In this document: positions 54,295-63,350 of the stretch, piece after piece
How the letters are laid out: each line of letters starts with the position of its first letter
Position numbering within the stretch: position 1 is the first letter of the stretch
Origin: JAUXJB01 sp965226855
Lineage (GTDB): Bacteria; Myxococcota_A; UBA9160; SZUA-336
Assembly: GCA_965226855.1 (NCBI GenBank)
Contig: CBDDEE010000019.1
Location: forward strand, 62,001 to 126,000
Length of the DNA stretch: 64,000 nt
Direction of reading: 5' to 3'
The notes under the pieces: model-generated
The model's input: the letters and a program-made list of their open reading frames with translations, nothing else
The model's database searches: none
What the model was told of the DNA's origin: nothing
Program-made: the position numbers and the translations under genes

Positions 54295-55626
54295 TCAATC
54301 CGAAGGTCCCGCGAGCTCGTCTTTTGCCTTCATGTCCTCGTGCAGCGTACGGGCAGCGAGCAGGAAGAGCGCGATTGCGAGGAGCTTGGCGACGGCCACC
54401 GACAGCAGCGAGTAGCGCACCGCCTCCGCCCCAACCGTCGGGCTCAGCAGGTCGTTCAAAATGCCCACGAACTGCGGGCCCGCGCCCATGCCGATGATGT
54501 TCAGCAGGAACAGCAGCACGGCCGAAGCGAGTGCCCGCATTCGCACCTTCACGAGCGAGTGCGTGAGAACGATGATCGGTCCCAGGGTCACGGACGAGAC
54601 GAGGACGGAGGGGAAGTAGAAGATGAGGGCGAGTGTGGGGTCGTCGACGAGCAGGAATGGAACGACGAATGGCAGGTAGCAGGCCAGCCCCAGCGACGGG
54701 ATCCAGAGGTACCAGCGCACGTCGCGGCGTCCCAGACGATCGGCCAGCACTCCGCCAAGCACCGCGCCAATCGCACCGGCCACGCCCGTTTCGATACCAA
54801 TCCACGTTCCTATCTCGCCGCTGCCCATACCGTGGACGCGACCCATGAACGCAGGCACCCAAGTGAGAAAGCCGTAGGAGGCGAAGGCGGCCAGGCCCAT
54901 GCCGATCGAGTACAGCACGAAGCTGCGCAGGCGGATCAGGAAGCGGGCAACGTCCCGCAAGCTGTCGCTCGACGCGTCGACTGGTACGGTCTCCGACAGG
55001 CCGCGCGGGGGTTCCCTGATGGTGAGGCGGACCACGAGCGCGAAGAGCAGACCAGGGCCCCCCACGACGAAGAACGCGACGCGCCAACCAAAGAACTCGT
55101 TGACCCAGCCACCCGCGAGGAGCCCGAGCATGACCCCGACGGAGATTCCCGTATTGTAGATCGAGATCGCGGTCGCTCGGCGCTCGAGCGGGAAGTAGTC
55201 CGAGATCAGCGAGTGGGCTGGGGGCGTCCCCGCGGCCTCGCCGACGCCGACACCGATCCGCGCCAGGGCCAGCTGGCCGAAGGTCTGGACGACCCCGCAG
55301 AGGGCTGTCATCACACTCCAGCCAGCGAGACCCGCGGCGATGATCGACCGGCGAACACCGCGATCAGCCAGGCGGGCGATCGGGATACCGGCGAACGTGT
55401 AGAAGACCGCGAACGCGAAGCCGGTGAGGAAGCCCATTGCCGTGTCGGAGGCGCCGAGCTCTTCCTTGATCGGGTCCAGCAGGATGGCCAGGATGTTGCG
55501 GTCGAGCAGGTTGAAGACGTAAACGAAGAAGAGGATCGTGAGGACGTAGTTCGCGTACCCGGGGGAGAATTTCTGGGCCCCCTCGCTGGTTGCGGCGTCG
55601 GAAGCGCTCGGATCTCTCTCCTGCAC
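54295..55626 (-). CDS. MFS transporter (spinster-like/anion family)
   Basis: A 443-residue major facilitator with twelve predicted helices. MFS marks include LLDRNILAILLDPIKEELGA, FYTFAGIPIARLADRGVRRS, IGVGVGEAAGTPPAHSLISD and VLGGVLADRLGRRDVRWYLW. This suits the spinster-type family for organic anions or lipids. GTG 55626 was chosen because GAGGG lies about 8 bases upstream; the frame is open to 55848, but that part overlaps the divergent promoter region. First gene of the - strand set leading to the symporter and tcuAB. Confidence 0.8.
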   Translation of the reverse strand: MQERDPSASDAATSEGAQKFSPGYANYVLTILFFVYVFNLLDRNILAILLDPIKEELGASDTAMGFLTGFAFAVFYTFAGIPIARLADRGVRRSIIAAGLAGWSVMTALCGVVQTFGQLALARIGVGVGEAAGTPPAHSLISDYFPLERRATAISIYNTGISVGVMLGLLAGGWVNEFFGWRVAFFVVGGPGLLFALVVRLTIREPPRGLSETVPVDASSDSLRDVARFLIRLRSFVLYSIGMGLAAFASYGFLTWVPAFMGRVHGMGSGEIGTWIGIETGVAGAIGAVLGGVLADRLGRRDVRWYLWIPSLGLACYLPFVVPFLLVDDPTLALIFYFPSVLVSSVTLGPIIVLTHSLVKVRMRALASAVLLFLLNIIGMGAGPQFVGILNDLLSPTVGAEAVRYSLLSVAVAKLLAIALFLLAARTLHEDMKAKDELAGPSD

Positions 55627-55728
55627 GGCTTGGCCCTCGCGGCTGATCACTTGAGCATACACGGAAGGTAAGGCCGCCCGCGGCAGCCTCCTGTAGCATA
55701 CCGACGGCGTTTCAAGGAGGAGCCAGGC

Positions 55729-56515
55729 ATGACAGATCTGCGGGAACTGGCCGAGAAGGCCTGGCAGGGCGAGCTCGACACCGCCTTCGACCATCACCCG
55801 GGTGTGGATCCTGGAGCGCAAGATCCTCGTGTCGGGCGACCTGTTCATCTACGCGGTTCCCAATGCGGGAAACCCCCAGAAGGTGCAGCGCTACGTCAGC
55901 GACTGGGCGGACGCGCTCGACCAGATGGCCGGGCTGGGAGCGGAGACGTTACTGCCGGGCCACGGCCTGCCCGTCTTCGGAGCCGATCGCGTGCACCAGG
56001 CGCTCACCGAGACCGCGACCCTGCTGCGCTCGATCGAGGACCAGACGGTCGCACTCATGAACAAGGGCTGGACCCTCGACCAGGTGATGCACGCGGTCAA
56101 GCTGCCGACCGAGCTCATGGAGCGGCCCTACCTGCGCCCAGTCTACGACGATCCCCGCTTCCTGATCCGAATGGTCTGGCGGCGCTACGGCGGCTGGTGG
56201 GACGGCGAGTACGACAACCTGCTACCCGCGCCCAGGTCGGACCACGCCGCCGAGTGGGTCGCGCTCGCGGGCGGCACGGTGCCGATTCTTGCTCGCGCTC
56301 GCGCCCTCTCCGAGGAGGGGCGCCACGCGTTAGCGTGTCACCTGATCGAGGTCGCCTACTACGCGGCTCCCGACGATCCCCAGGTGCACGAGGTGCGCAC
56401 GGTCGTCTTCCGCGCGAACTCCCAGGCCCAGACCTCGTCGATGGCGCGCAACATCCTCAACCACGCCGCGCGTGCGAGCGAGCAGGGCCGCCGAGACCTG
56501 GCTTCGAGCGAGTAG
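55729..56515 (+). pseudogene. Alkyl/aryl-sulfatase-like metallo-beta-lactamase-fold hydrolase with large internal deletion
   Basis: The N-terminus, MTDLRELAEKAWQGELDTAF followed by DHHPG, is preceded by a strong AAGGAGGAG but ends after about 25 codons. It then passes (with a frame change) to the C-terminal half, VWILERKILVSGDLFIYAVP, then PNAGNPQKVQRY, LLPGHGLPVFG and RYGGWWDGEYDNLLPA, up to 56515. The metal-binding HxHxDH part of the MBL domain is absent, so the product cannot be a functional sulfatase. The family normally has 400-650 residues. Confidence 0.75.
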
Positions 56516-56626
56516 TGTCGCACAGAGACCGAGATCTGGCGGGCAGCAGGGGCTCGAGCTCCAGTTTGGTCCGCACACGTGACGCCGTGGTACGCTCGGG
56601 CGAGGGGAACCTCCGAGGAGGAGAGC

Positions 56627-57838
56627 ATGGATTCTGAACCCAGCGCCAAAGTGCTTGGGCTGATGTCCCAGGTCGATGAGTTCATGGAGGAGCACATCTT
56701 CCCGCGCGAGCTCGAATACTGGGAGTGGGTTGACGACGGCAAGAACGAGTGGCTCTACCCCCCGTGGTTCGAGGACCTGAAGGCGAAGGCCAAGAAAGCA
56801 GGGATCTGGAACTGGTTTCTGCCGAAGGAGTACGAGGAGTTCAGCCCCGGCCTCACCAATCTGGAGTTCGCGCCGATCATGGAGAAGATGGCGCGGGTGC
56901 CCTGGGCCCAGGAGGTGTTCAACTGCAGCGCTCCCGACCGTGGCAACATGGAGGTGCTTGCGCGCTTCGGCAGCAAGGCCCAGCAGGAGAAGTGGCTCGT
57001 GCCCCTGATGGAGGGCGAGATCCGCTCGGCGTTCTCGATGACCGAGCCAGCCGTCGCGTCGTCCGACGCCGCGAACCTGGAGGCTACGATTGTTCGTGAC
57101 GGCGACGAGTACGTGATCAACGGCCGCAAGTGGTTCACCTCGAACGCATTCAACCCGCTCTGCAAGGTGTTCGTGGTGATGGGCAAGACGGACACGACCG
57201 CGCCCAAGCACGACCAGTTCTCGATGGTCCTGGTTCCGAAGGACACGCCGGGCGTGGTGCTCGAGCGGCCCCTTCGCGCCTTCGGGGGGGTGCACTCGCC
57301 CGGCGGCCATGCGCAGGTGCTCTACGACAATGTCCGTGTGCCGGCCGAGAACCTCATCCTGGGCGAGGGACGCGGCTTCGAGATCGCACAGGGACGTCTC
57401 GGACCCGGGCGCTTCCAGTACGCGATGATGTTCGTCGGCATGGCCCAGCGCTGCCTCGAGCTCATGTGTAAGCGCGTCGAGAGCCGTGTCGCGTTCGGAG
57501 AGAAGCTATCGCAGAAGACGAGCATCCAGCACGACATCGCGCGCTCGCGCTGCGAGATCGAGCAGTGTCGCTTGCTGGTGCTCGCAGCGGCGGACAGGAT
57601 GGACAAGTTCGGCCCGAAGGGCGCCCGGGATTACATCTCCATGGTCAAGATCATTGCACCCCAGATGTGTCAGAACGTGGCGGACCGCGCGCTGCAGGCG
57701 CACGGCGGGATGGGCGTGACGCAGGATACGCCGATCGCGCACATCTACATGACGAGCCGCTACTGCCGGATCGCCGATGGCCCGGACGAGGTCCACATGT
57801 CGCAGCTTGCGCGGAGGACGATCAGGGACCTGTTGTGA
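56627..57838 (+). CDS. Acyl-CoA dehydrogenase (ACAD10/11-like)
   Basis: A 403-residue flavoenzyme for alpha,beta-dehydrogenation of acyl-CoA esters. It has IRSAFSMTEPAVASSDAANL, INGRKWFTSNA, FSMVLVPKDTPG, VPAENLILGEGRGFEIAQGR and the C-terminal LQAHGGMGVTQDTPIAHIYM block. ATG 56627 follows GAGGAGGAGA. The 3' end overlaps the convergent zinc-type dehydrogenase by 17 bp. Substrate unknown. Confidence 0.92.
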   Translation: MDSEPSAKVLGLMSQVDEFMEEHIFPRELEYWEWVDDGKNEWLYPPWFEDLKAKAKKAGIWNWFLPKEYEEFSPGLTNLEFAPIMEKMARVPWAQEVFNCSAPDRGNMEVLARFGSKAQQEKWLVPLMEGEIRSAFSMTEPAVASSDAANLEATIVRDGDEYVINGRKWFTSNAFNPLCKVFVVMGKTDTTAPKHDQFSMVLVPKDTPGVVLERPLRAFGGVHSPGGHAQVLYDNVRVPAENLILGEGRGFEIAQGRLGPGRFQYAMMFVGMAQRCLELMCKRVESRVAFGEKLSQKTSIQHDIARSRCEIEQCRLLVLAAADRMDKFGPKGARDYISMVKIIAPQMCQNVADRALQAHGGMGVTQDTPIAHIYMTSRYCRIADGPDEVHMSQLARRTIRDLL

Positions 57839-58334
57839 GTCCCTTGTTCGGAAGGATCAGGTACTTCTCGCCCGTGGCTTGCTTGCCACAGGCCGTCACC
57901 GCCTCCAGCTGCAACGCCTCGGTCAGGGACACCTCTTTGGTGTAGTGGCTGGCGAACGTCGTCTTGATCTCTGTCGCCACCCGCTCTCTCAGCTTCTGAG
58001 CGCCGCCGGCCCCGATCTTCTGCAGAAACGGAGTGAGAAGCCAGCCGCCGATGCCCCAAGCCAAACCGAAGTTCCGGGTGAACTCGGTCGGGCCTCGGTC
58101 CAGGCCGCCATAGATGTAGACCTGCTTGTATACGGTGGACCCGTAGCGACTGAGCTCCACGGCATCTCTAAGGGCCGCCGCCTCCATGCAAGTCAGGATC
58201 TGTCCGGCCAGCTTGCCGCCGCCGGTTGCATCGAACGCCAAGGTGGCCCCGCTAGCCGCCAGCGCCTCGGTCAGGTCCTGCATGAACGTAGGTGTGCTGG
58301 AGTCGCACACGTAGGTCGCACCAATAGCCTTTAG
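57822..58334 (-). pseudogene. Zinc-type (MDR) dehydrogenase, 3' part of a gene interrupted by IS
   Basis: C-terminal part of a medium-chain dehydrogenase/reductase, in frame from the IS junction: LLKAIGATYVCDSSTPTF, LAFDATGGGKLAGQILTCME, VYIYGG and the end KYLILPNKGLTTGP. It joins exactly to the N-terminal part at 59608-60256 once the IS and one TTAG copy are removed (reading ADLLKAIGATY). Product of the intact gene about 385 residues. Confidence 0.88.
58331..58334. repeat. Target-site duplication, left copy (TTAG)
   Basis: TTAG immediately before the IS left end at 58335, matched by TTAG at 59608-59611. The YTAR-type 4-bp target fits the IS5 family. Confidence 0.85.
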
Positions 58335-59607
58335 CAGGCTGCTGAAAAAAACTCCTCATCGAAGGGTACCTTTGAGGGAAGCCCCAAGGGGGAGATGTGA
58401 GAGGACCGCAGACGCTCCAGGGTGGGATCTTCAGCTACGTATCGCTGGAGTCCCGGATTCCCGAGGACCATCCGCTTCGAGCGATCCGGCGACTGGTGGA
58501 CGCGGCGCTGGAGCAGCTGTCGCGACGCTTCGATGGTATCTACGCCAAAGGGGTCGGCCGACCGTCGGTCCCGCCGGAGCAGCTGTTGCGGGCGCTGCTG
58601 TTGCAGGTGCTGTACACGATCCGGAGCGAGCGCCAGCTGATCGAGCAGATCGACTACAACCTGCTCTACCGCTGGTTCGTGGGCCTGGAGCTGGACGATG
58701 AGGTGTTCAGCGCGACGGTGTTCACCAAGAATCGGGAACGGCTGCTGAAGGGCGAGATCGCTCAGCATTTCTTCGAGGCGGTGCTGGCGCAGGCGGAGTC
58801 GGAGGGGTTGGTGTCATCGGAGCACTTCACGGTGGACGGGACGCTGATCGAGGCGTGGGCGAGCCAGAAGAGCTTCGTGCGCAAGGACGAGAAGCGCAGG
58901 GACGATGACGACCCGGGCAACCCGACGGTCAACTTCCGGGGCGAGAAGCGGAGCAACCAGACGCATGCGTCGAGGACGGATCCGGACGCCCGACTGGCGG
59001 GGATGAGGGGCCAGGGCGCGCGGCTCGCGTATCAGGGACACGTCGTGACGGAGAACCGCAACGGCCTGGTGGTGGCGGCGAAGCTCACTCAGGCGTCGGG
59101 GTATGCGGAGCGCGAAGCGGCTCTCGAGATGGTGCTGGGTCTGGGGGGCGCTCGCCGGATCACCCTGGCTGGAGACAAGGGCTACGACGCCAAGAGCTTT
59201 GTGCAGGCGCTTCGGGCCTGGAGCGTTACCCCGCACGTGGCACAGAACACGACGAACCGCCGAAGCGCGATCGATCGAAGGACCACAGGACACCCGGGCT
59301 ACGAGGTGAGCCAGCGCTTCCGCAAACGGGTGGAGGAGGTGTTTGGCTGGATGAAGACGGTGGGCTTGATGCGCAAGACCCGGCACCGGGGCACGGATCG
59401 GGTCGGCTGGGTCTTCACCTTCACTGCTGCGGCCTACAACCTGGTCCGTATCCGCAACCTGTTGGAGGCGACATAGCTCATGATCCCGCAAGATCTACCC
59501 GTGCGACACCGAACCGGTTCGTACCGGGAACGGCGATCCCTCTCCCTGCTCGGCACGCCTCCCGTCAGAGGCGTCCCGCCCAACCCAGTCACTTTCTCCG
59601 CAGCCTG
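58335..59607 (+). mobile_element. IS5-family insertion sequence, 1,273 bp, complete
   Basis: The left end CAGGCTGCTGAAAAAAACT and the right end, read inward on the - strand, CAGGCTGCGGAGAAAGTGAC are imperfect terminal inverted repeats, identical over the first 8 bases. It has a single transposase gene and a TTAG duplication on both sides. It interrupts the zinc-type dehydrogenase gene. Perfect target duplications and an intact flanking frame argue for a recent insertion. Confidence 0.88.
58397..59476 (+). CDS. IS5-family DDE transposase
   Basis: A 359-residue transposase that cuts and inserts the element. The N-terminal DUF772-type domain (RRLVDAALEQLSRRFDGIYA, VPPEQLLRALLLQVLYTIRS, LLYRWFVGLELDDEVFSATV) is followed by the catalytic DDE region: FTVDGTLIEAWAS (first D), ITLAGDKGYDAK (second D) and QRFRKRVEEVFGWMKT (E). 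No frameshift, so it is probably active. GTG 58397 follows GGGGGAG. Confidence 0.93.
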   Translation: MRGPQTLQGGIFSYVSLESRIPEDHPLRAIRRLVDAALEQLSRRFDGIYAKGVGRPSVPPEQLLRALLLQVLYTIRSERQLIEQIDYNLLYRWFVGLELDDEVFSATVFTKNRERLLKGEIAQHFFEAVLAQAESEGLVSSEHFTVDGTLIEAWASQKSFVRKDEKRRDDDDPGNPTVNFRGEKRSNQTHASRTDPDARLAGMRGQGARLAYQGHVVTENRNGLVVAAKLTQASGYAEREAALEMVLGLGGARRITLAGDKGYDAKSFVQALRAWSVTPHVAQNTTNRRSAIDRRTTGHPGYEVSQRFRKRVEEVFGWMKTVGLMRKTRHRGTDRVGWVFTFTAAAYNLVRIRNLLEAT

Positions 59608-60256
59608 TTAGGAGGTCTGCTTGCTCCTGCTTCCGCACGACGTTTACCAGAGGGACGTTGTCCTGGATGCAGAGCTTGGTCAGCATCTGACCAAGATTGG
59701 AGGCCGCCGCGGTATGGACTAGCGCGGTATGGCCCTCCAGCCGCATCGTCTCGACCATGCCCAGAGCGGTGAGTGGGTTGACGAAGCAGGAGGCGCCCTC
59801 GGCCGGCGTGGTGCCCTCCGGCAGGACCAGGCATTGGGCGGCCGCGATACACCGGTACTGCGAGTACATGGCTCCTCCGAGAATGGCCACGGTCTTTCCG
59901 ATGAGGGCCTGTGCCGACTCCGAGGAGCCTGCCTTGACGACCACACCGGCTCCCTCGTTGCCGGCCGGCAAGGCCTGGTCGACTCGCGCAGCCACGTGCC
60001 TCATCAGTCCTTCCGGAATCCTGGCCGTCACTACCGGGTTGGCAGTCGTGCCGGACGCCCTGGTAGTGCTCATGTCGGCCATGCCGAACAGGAGCCCCAT
60101 GTCGGAGGGGTTGATCGGGGAGGCTTCGACGCGGACGACGACCTCGTCCGCCTTGGGTTCTGGGGTTTCGACGGTCGCGAGCGAAAGCTCGAGGGTGCCG
60201 TCCTTCTTTACGGTGGAGTGGAGCTGAAGCCCCACGCTCGTGTCCTGCCTCTCCAT
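59608..60256 (-). pseudogene. Zinc-type (MDR) dehydrogenase, 5' part of a gene interrupted by IS
   Basis: N-terminal part of the MDR protein starting at ATG 60256 (GGGAG about 9 bases upstream): GTLELSLATVETPEPKADEV, VVRVEASPINPSDMGLL, PAGNEGAGVVVKAG, LVLPEGTTPAEGASCFVNPL and HTALVHTAAASNLGQMLTKL (cofactor domain), up to KQEQADLL at the IS junction. No clear zinc-ligand set is seen, so it may be of the quinone-reductase type. TTAG at 59608-59611 is the right target-site copy. The 73 bp to fhs show nothing. Confidence 0.88.
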
Positions 60257-60329
60257 TCTCTTGCTCCCGAACCGGCTCTGCCGGATGCTCTCGAAACGAT
60301 TAATCCACGACTCCTGACAGGCAGCTGCA

Positions 60330-61997
60330 TCACTTGAGCCCGACGATCTCTCCGGCCACCAGATCGATCCTCTCGGCAAGCGGCCGGCGGGGAAGGCCGG
60401 GCATGCGGAGGATGTCGCCGGTCAGGACCACCAGGAATCCGGCGCCCGCGTTGATCTGGACCGAGCGAACCGTGACGTCGAAGCCGTCCGGACGCCCTCG
60501 CAAGGTCGGATCGTCCGAGAGCGATGCCGGGGTCTTCGCGATGCAGACGGGCAGGTCGGCGTAGCCGAGCCGCTGGGTCTGTTTGATCTCGCGCTCGGCC
60601 TGCTTGGTGAAGGAGACGCTCTTGGCGCCGTACATTTTCTGCGCAACGGCGAGGATCTTGTCCGGGATCGGCTCCTCCGTGGCGTATAGGGGCGTGAAGC
60701 GGCGGTGGCGCTGTGCGTGGGCCATCACGGTACGCGCGAGTTCCTCGGCTCCCTCGCCCCCTCGCGCATGATGATCGGTTACGGCAAAGGGCACGCCGAG
60801 CGAGCTGCAGCGCTGGCGGACGATCGAGATCTCCTCCTCGGTGTCGGCCGCGAAGCGATTCAGGGCCACGACCGGCGCCTCGCCGAAGTGCTTGATGTTC
60901 TCGATGTGCTTCTCCAGGTTGGGAAGCCCGCGTTCTGCGGCCTTTGGGTTCGGATCGTCGATCTCCACGCGCCGCAGACCACCGTGTAGCTTGAGCGCCC
61001 GGAGCGTGGCCACCAGCACTACGGCCGCGGTGTCGAGTCCGGAGTTTCGGCACTTGATGTCGAAGAACTTCTCAGCACCGAGATCGAAGCCGAAGCCCGC
61101 CTCGGTGATGGCCCAGTCCGCCAGGTGCGTCGCTGTACGTGTGGCGATCACGCTGTTGCAGCCGTGGGCGATGTTGGCGAAAGGACCACCGTGGATCACT
61201 GCCGGCGTGCCTTCCAGCGTCTGCACCAGGTTCGGCCACAGAGCGTCGCGCAGGAGCGCCAGCATGGACCCCGAGGCCGAGAGCTTCTCCGCCGTGACGG
61301 GCGCCCCCTCGTAGGTGAACCCGATCAGGATCCGGTTGAGCCGCGCACGCAGGTCGTCCTCGTCCTCGGCCAGACACAAGATCGCCATCACCTCGGATGC
61401 GGCTGTGATATCGAAGCCCGTCTCGCGCGGGACACCCTGCGTGCTGCCGCCGAGCCCTACGATCACATTGCGCAGCGCGCGGTCGTTCATGTCCATCACC
61501 CGCCGCCACAGGATCTGCCGCGGGTCGATTCCGAGCTGGTTCCCGAAGTAGATGTGATTGTCGATGACGGCGGCGAGCAGGTTGTGCGCCGTCGTGATGG
61601 CATGGAAGTCGCCCGTGAAGTGCAGGTTGATGCGATCGGTCGGGATGACCTGGCTGTGACCTCCGCCCGTGGCACCGCCCTTCATCCCGAACGTGGGCCC
61701 GAGCGAGGGCTCGCGCAGTGCAAGGCAGGTGGACTCGCCGAGCCGGGCGATCCCCTGAGCCAGTCCGATACTGGTCGTGGTCTTGCCCTCACCGGCAGGT
61801 GTCGGAGTAATGGCCGAGACCAGGATCAGGTTTCCCTCGCCCTCGCGGCGCGGCGGTCCCTGGAGCACCGCCGGATCGATCTTCGCCATGTCGTGTCCGT
61901 AGCAGCGGATGTCTGAAGGACCGAGACCCAGCTCACGGGCCACGTCAATGATCGGACGCGGGTTCGCGGTGCGCGCAATCTCGAGATCGGTAGGCAC
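60330..61997 (-). CDS. fhs: Formate--tetrahydrofolate ligase
   Basis: A 555-residue ATP-dependent enzyme making 10-formyl-THF from formate. It has ITPTPAGEGKTTTSIGLAQG (P-loop), LREPSLGPTFGMKGGATGGG, GDFHAITTAHNLLAAVIDNH, FDIKCRNSGLDTAAVVLVAT and the C-terminal CIAKTPASLSDDP. The start is GTG 61997. It stands alone: no folD or other Wood-Ljungdahl genes in the window, so a C1-assimilation or purine role is more likely than acetogenesis. Confidence 0.95.
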   Translation of the reverse strand: MPTDLEIARTANPRPIIDVARELGLGPSDIRCYGHDMAKIDPAVLQGPPRREGEGNLILVSAITPTPAGEGKTTTSIGLAQGIARLGESTCLALREPSLGPTFGMKGGATGGGHSQVIPTDRINLHFTGDFHAITTAHNLLAAVIDNHIYFGNQLGIDPRQILWRRVMDMNDRALRNVIVGLGGSTQGVPRETGFDITAASEVMAILCLAEDEDDLRARLNRILIGFTYEGAPVTAEKLSASGSMLALLRDALWPNLVQTLEGTPAVIHGGPFANIAHGCNSVIATRTATHLADWAITEAGFGFDLGAEKFFDIKCRNSGLDTAAVVLVATLRALKLHGGLRRVEIDDPNPKAAERGLPNLEKHIENIKHFGEAPVVALNRFAADTEEEISIVRQRCSSLGVPFAVTDHHARGGEGAEELARTVMAHAQRHRRFTPLYATEEPIPDKILAVAQKMYGAKSVSFTKQAEREIKQTQRLGYADLPVCIAKTPASLSDDPTLRGRPDGFDVTVRSVQINAGAGFLVVLTGDILRMPGLPRRPLAERIDLVAGEIVGLK

Positions 61998-62116
61998 TCT
62001 CGCACCCTAGCAGGTCGTTGCTCTCCCTTGCGACCACCCGCCAGCCAGACGCCAGGGACGAACGTGGTAGATTGGCTCGCGATGGACCGTAGGCTTGAAG
62101 ACAGGAAGGAGTCGAA

Positions 62117-62491
62117 ATGATCGGCTATGTGACACTCGGAACGAACGACCTCGAGCGTGCAGCGACGTTCTACGACGCGCTGCTCGGGGAGCTCGGCGCG
62201 AAGCGGGCCATGGAGAACGAGCGGATGATCATCTGGGCGACGCAGCCCGGCGCGCCTATGCTCGCTGTCTGCAAGCCCTGGGACGGCGAGAAGGCCGTCG
62301 TTGGGAACGGGCCCATGGTGGCCCTGTCGGCCGGCTCCAAGGAGAAGGCGGCGAAGCTGCACGCCAAGGCGCTGGAGCTCGGCGGCACGGACGAAGGTGC
62401 CCCCGGGCCGCGCGGTGACGGGAGCTTCTACGGCGGCTACTTCCGCGATCTCGACGGTAACAAGCTGGTCGCGTTCATCATGGGCGGCTGA
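62117..62491 (+). CDS. VOC-family (glyoxalase/dioxygenase fold) protein
   Basis: A 124-residue protein of the vicinal oxygen chelate fold: IGYVTLGTNDLERAATFYDA, LLGELGAKRAM and the C-terminal GSFYGGYFRDLDGNKLVAFI typical of glyoxalase/bleomycin-resistance-like proteins. One canonical metal ligand at the N-terminal His position is replaced by Gly-Tyr (IGYV rather than xxHV), so metal binding is uncertain. GAAGGAGTCGA precedes the ATG. It overlaps the convergent hydrolase by 14 bp. Confidence 0.85.
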   Translation: MIGYVTLGTNDLERAATFYDALLGELGAKRAMENERMIIWATQPGAPMLAVCKPWDGEKAVVGNGPMVALSAGSKEKAAKLHAKALELGGTDEGAPGPRGDGSFYGGYFRDLDGNKLVAFIMGG

Positions 62492-63341
62492 CCCCGCTCG
62501 TCTCGCGCCGGGTCGAGCTTCCTGGCGGCTGGTGTCCCGCGAAAAGCACGCGCAGGCCTCTCGAGATGGACGCGTTGATCACCGAGTTGTGGTGCTCGTC
62601 CGGGAAGCGCACGAAGGTCTGCTGGAGACCGGCGAAGCGCTTCCTTGCCAGGTGCTTCGAGAGTTCCTCGTGACGACCCATGGGTCCGGTCTCGAGGCCG
62701 CCACTCGATATGAACACGTCCGCGGGAAGATCCCCTCGCCGTTCGGCGAGCGCGTCGATCCGCGAGAACATGACCCCGGCGTCCCACCACACCGAGGGGC
62801 TGGCCAGCAGGTAGCGGCCGTACGCCTCGGGGGTGGTGAGCAGCACGTGTAGGCCGAAGAGCGCGGTGAAGGAGTGACCGAGTAGCGTCAGATCGGCGAC
62901 GCGGTAGCGCTCGCGCAGAAGCGGGATCACGGCGCTGTCGAGCCAGCGGCGAAAGGGCTCCGCGCCACCGAGTTGGTGCCCCGGCAGGCGGACGCCCGTC
63001 TCGGGCGGGGCGTCGACGGCGGTGACCGTCGAATCCATGGCCCGGAGCTGCACGACCTGGCGCCAGTCGTCCGTAGCGTAGGTGATACCGGCCACGATCA
63101 GGTCGGGCAGCTCCCTTCCGAGCCCCAGGATGCGGGCCACGTCCAAGGTCGTGCCCCACGTCCAGTGCGCGTCCAGGCAGAGGACAAGCGGATGGCTCGC
63201 GTCTCCAACGGCGTAGCGGGGAGAGGTGGCAACCCACAGCTGGTACTCGCGGTCCACGTCGGAACGCTGCAGGTGATGGACGTCGCGCTGCCACGCGTCG
63301 CGTGTCGCTCCTGGCTTGTCTCGAGACGTTGCTGAGTCCAC
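62478..63341 (-). CDS. Alpha/beta-hydrolase, esterase-D/siderophore-esterase-like
   Basis: A 287-residue hydrolase of the putative esterase (PF00756-like) type. The nucleophile elbow is LLGHSFTALFGLHV (GHSFTA, Ser nucleophile). The oxyanion region is near PLVLCLDAHWTWGTT, LPDLIVAGITY follows, and a catalytic His probably lies in FPDEHHNSVI. No signal peptide. GTG 63341 starts 9 bp after the methyltransferase stop, so the two genes are probably co-transcribed. Substrate unknown. Confidence 0.82.
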   Translation of the reverse strand: MDSATSRDKPGATRDAWQRDVHHLQRSDVDREYQLWVATSPRYAVGDASHPLVLCLDAHWTWGTTLDVARILGLGRELPDLIVAGITYATDDWRQVVQLRAMDSTVTAVDAPPETGVRLPGHQLGGAEPFRRWLDSAVIPLLRERYRVADLTLLGHSFTALFGLHVLLTTPEAYGRYLLASPSVWWDAGVMFSRIDALAERRGDLPADVFISSGGLETGPMGRHEELSKHLARKRFAGLQQTFVRFPDEHHNSVINASISRGLRVLFAGHQPPGSSTRRETSGVSRP

Positions 63342-63350
63342 GAGTGAGTG

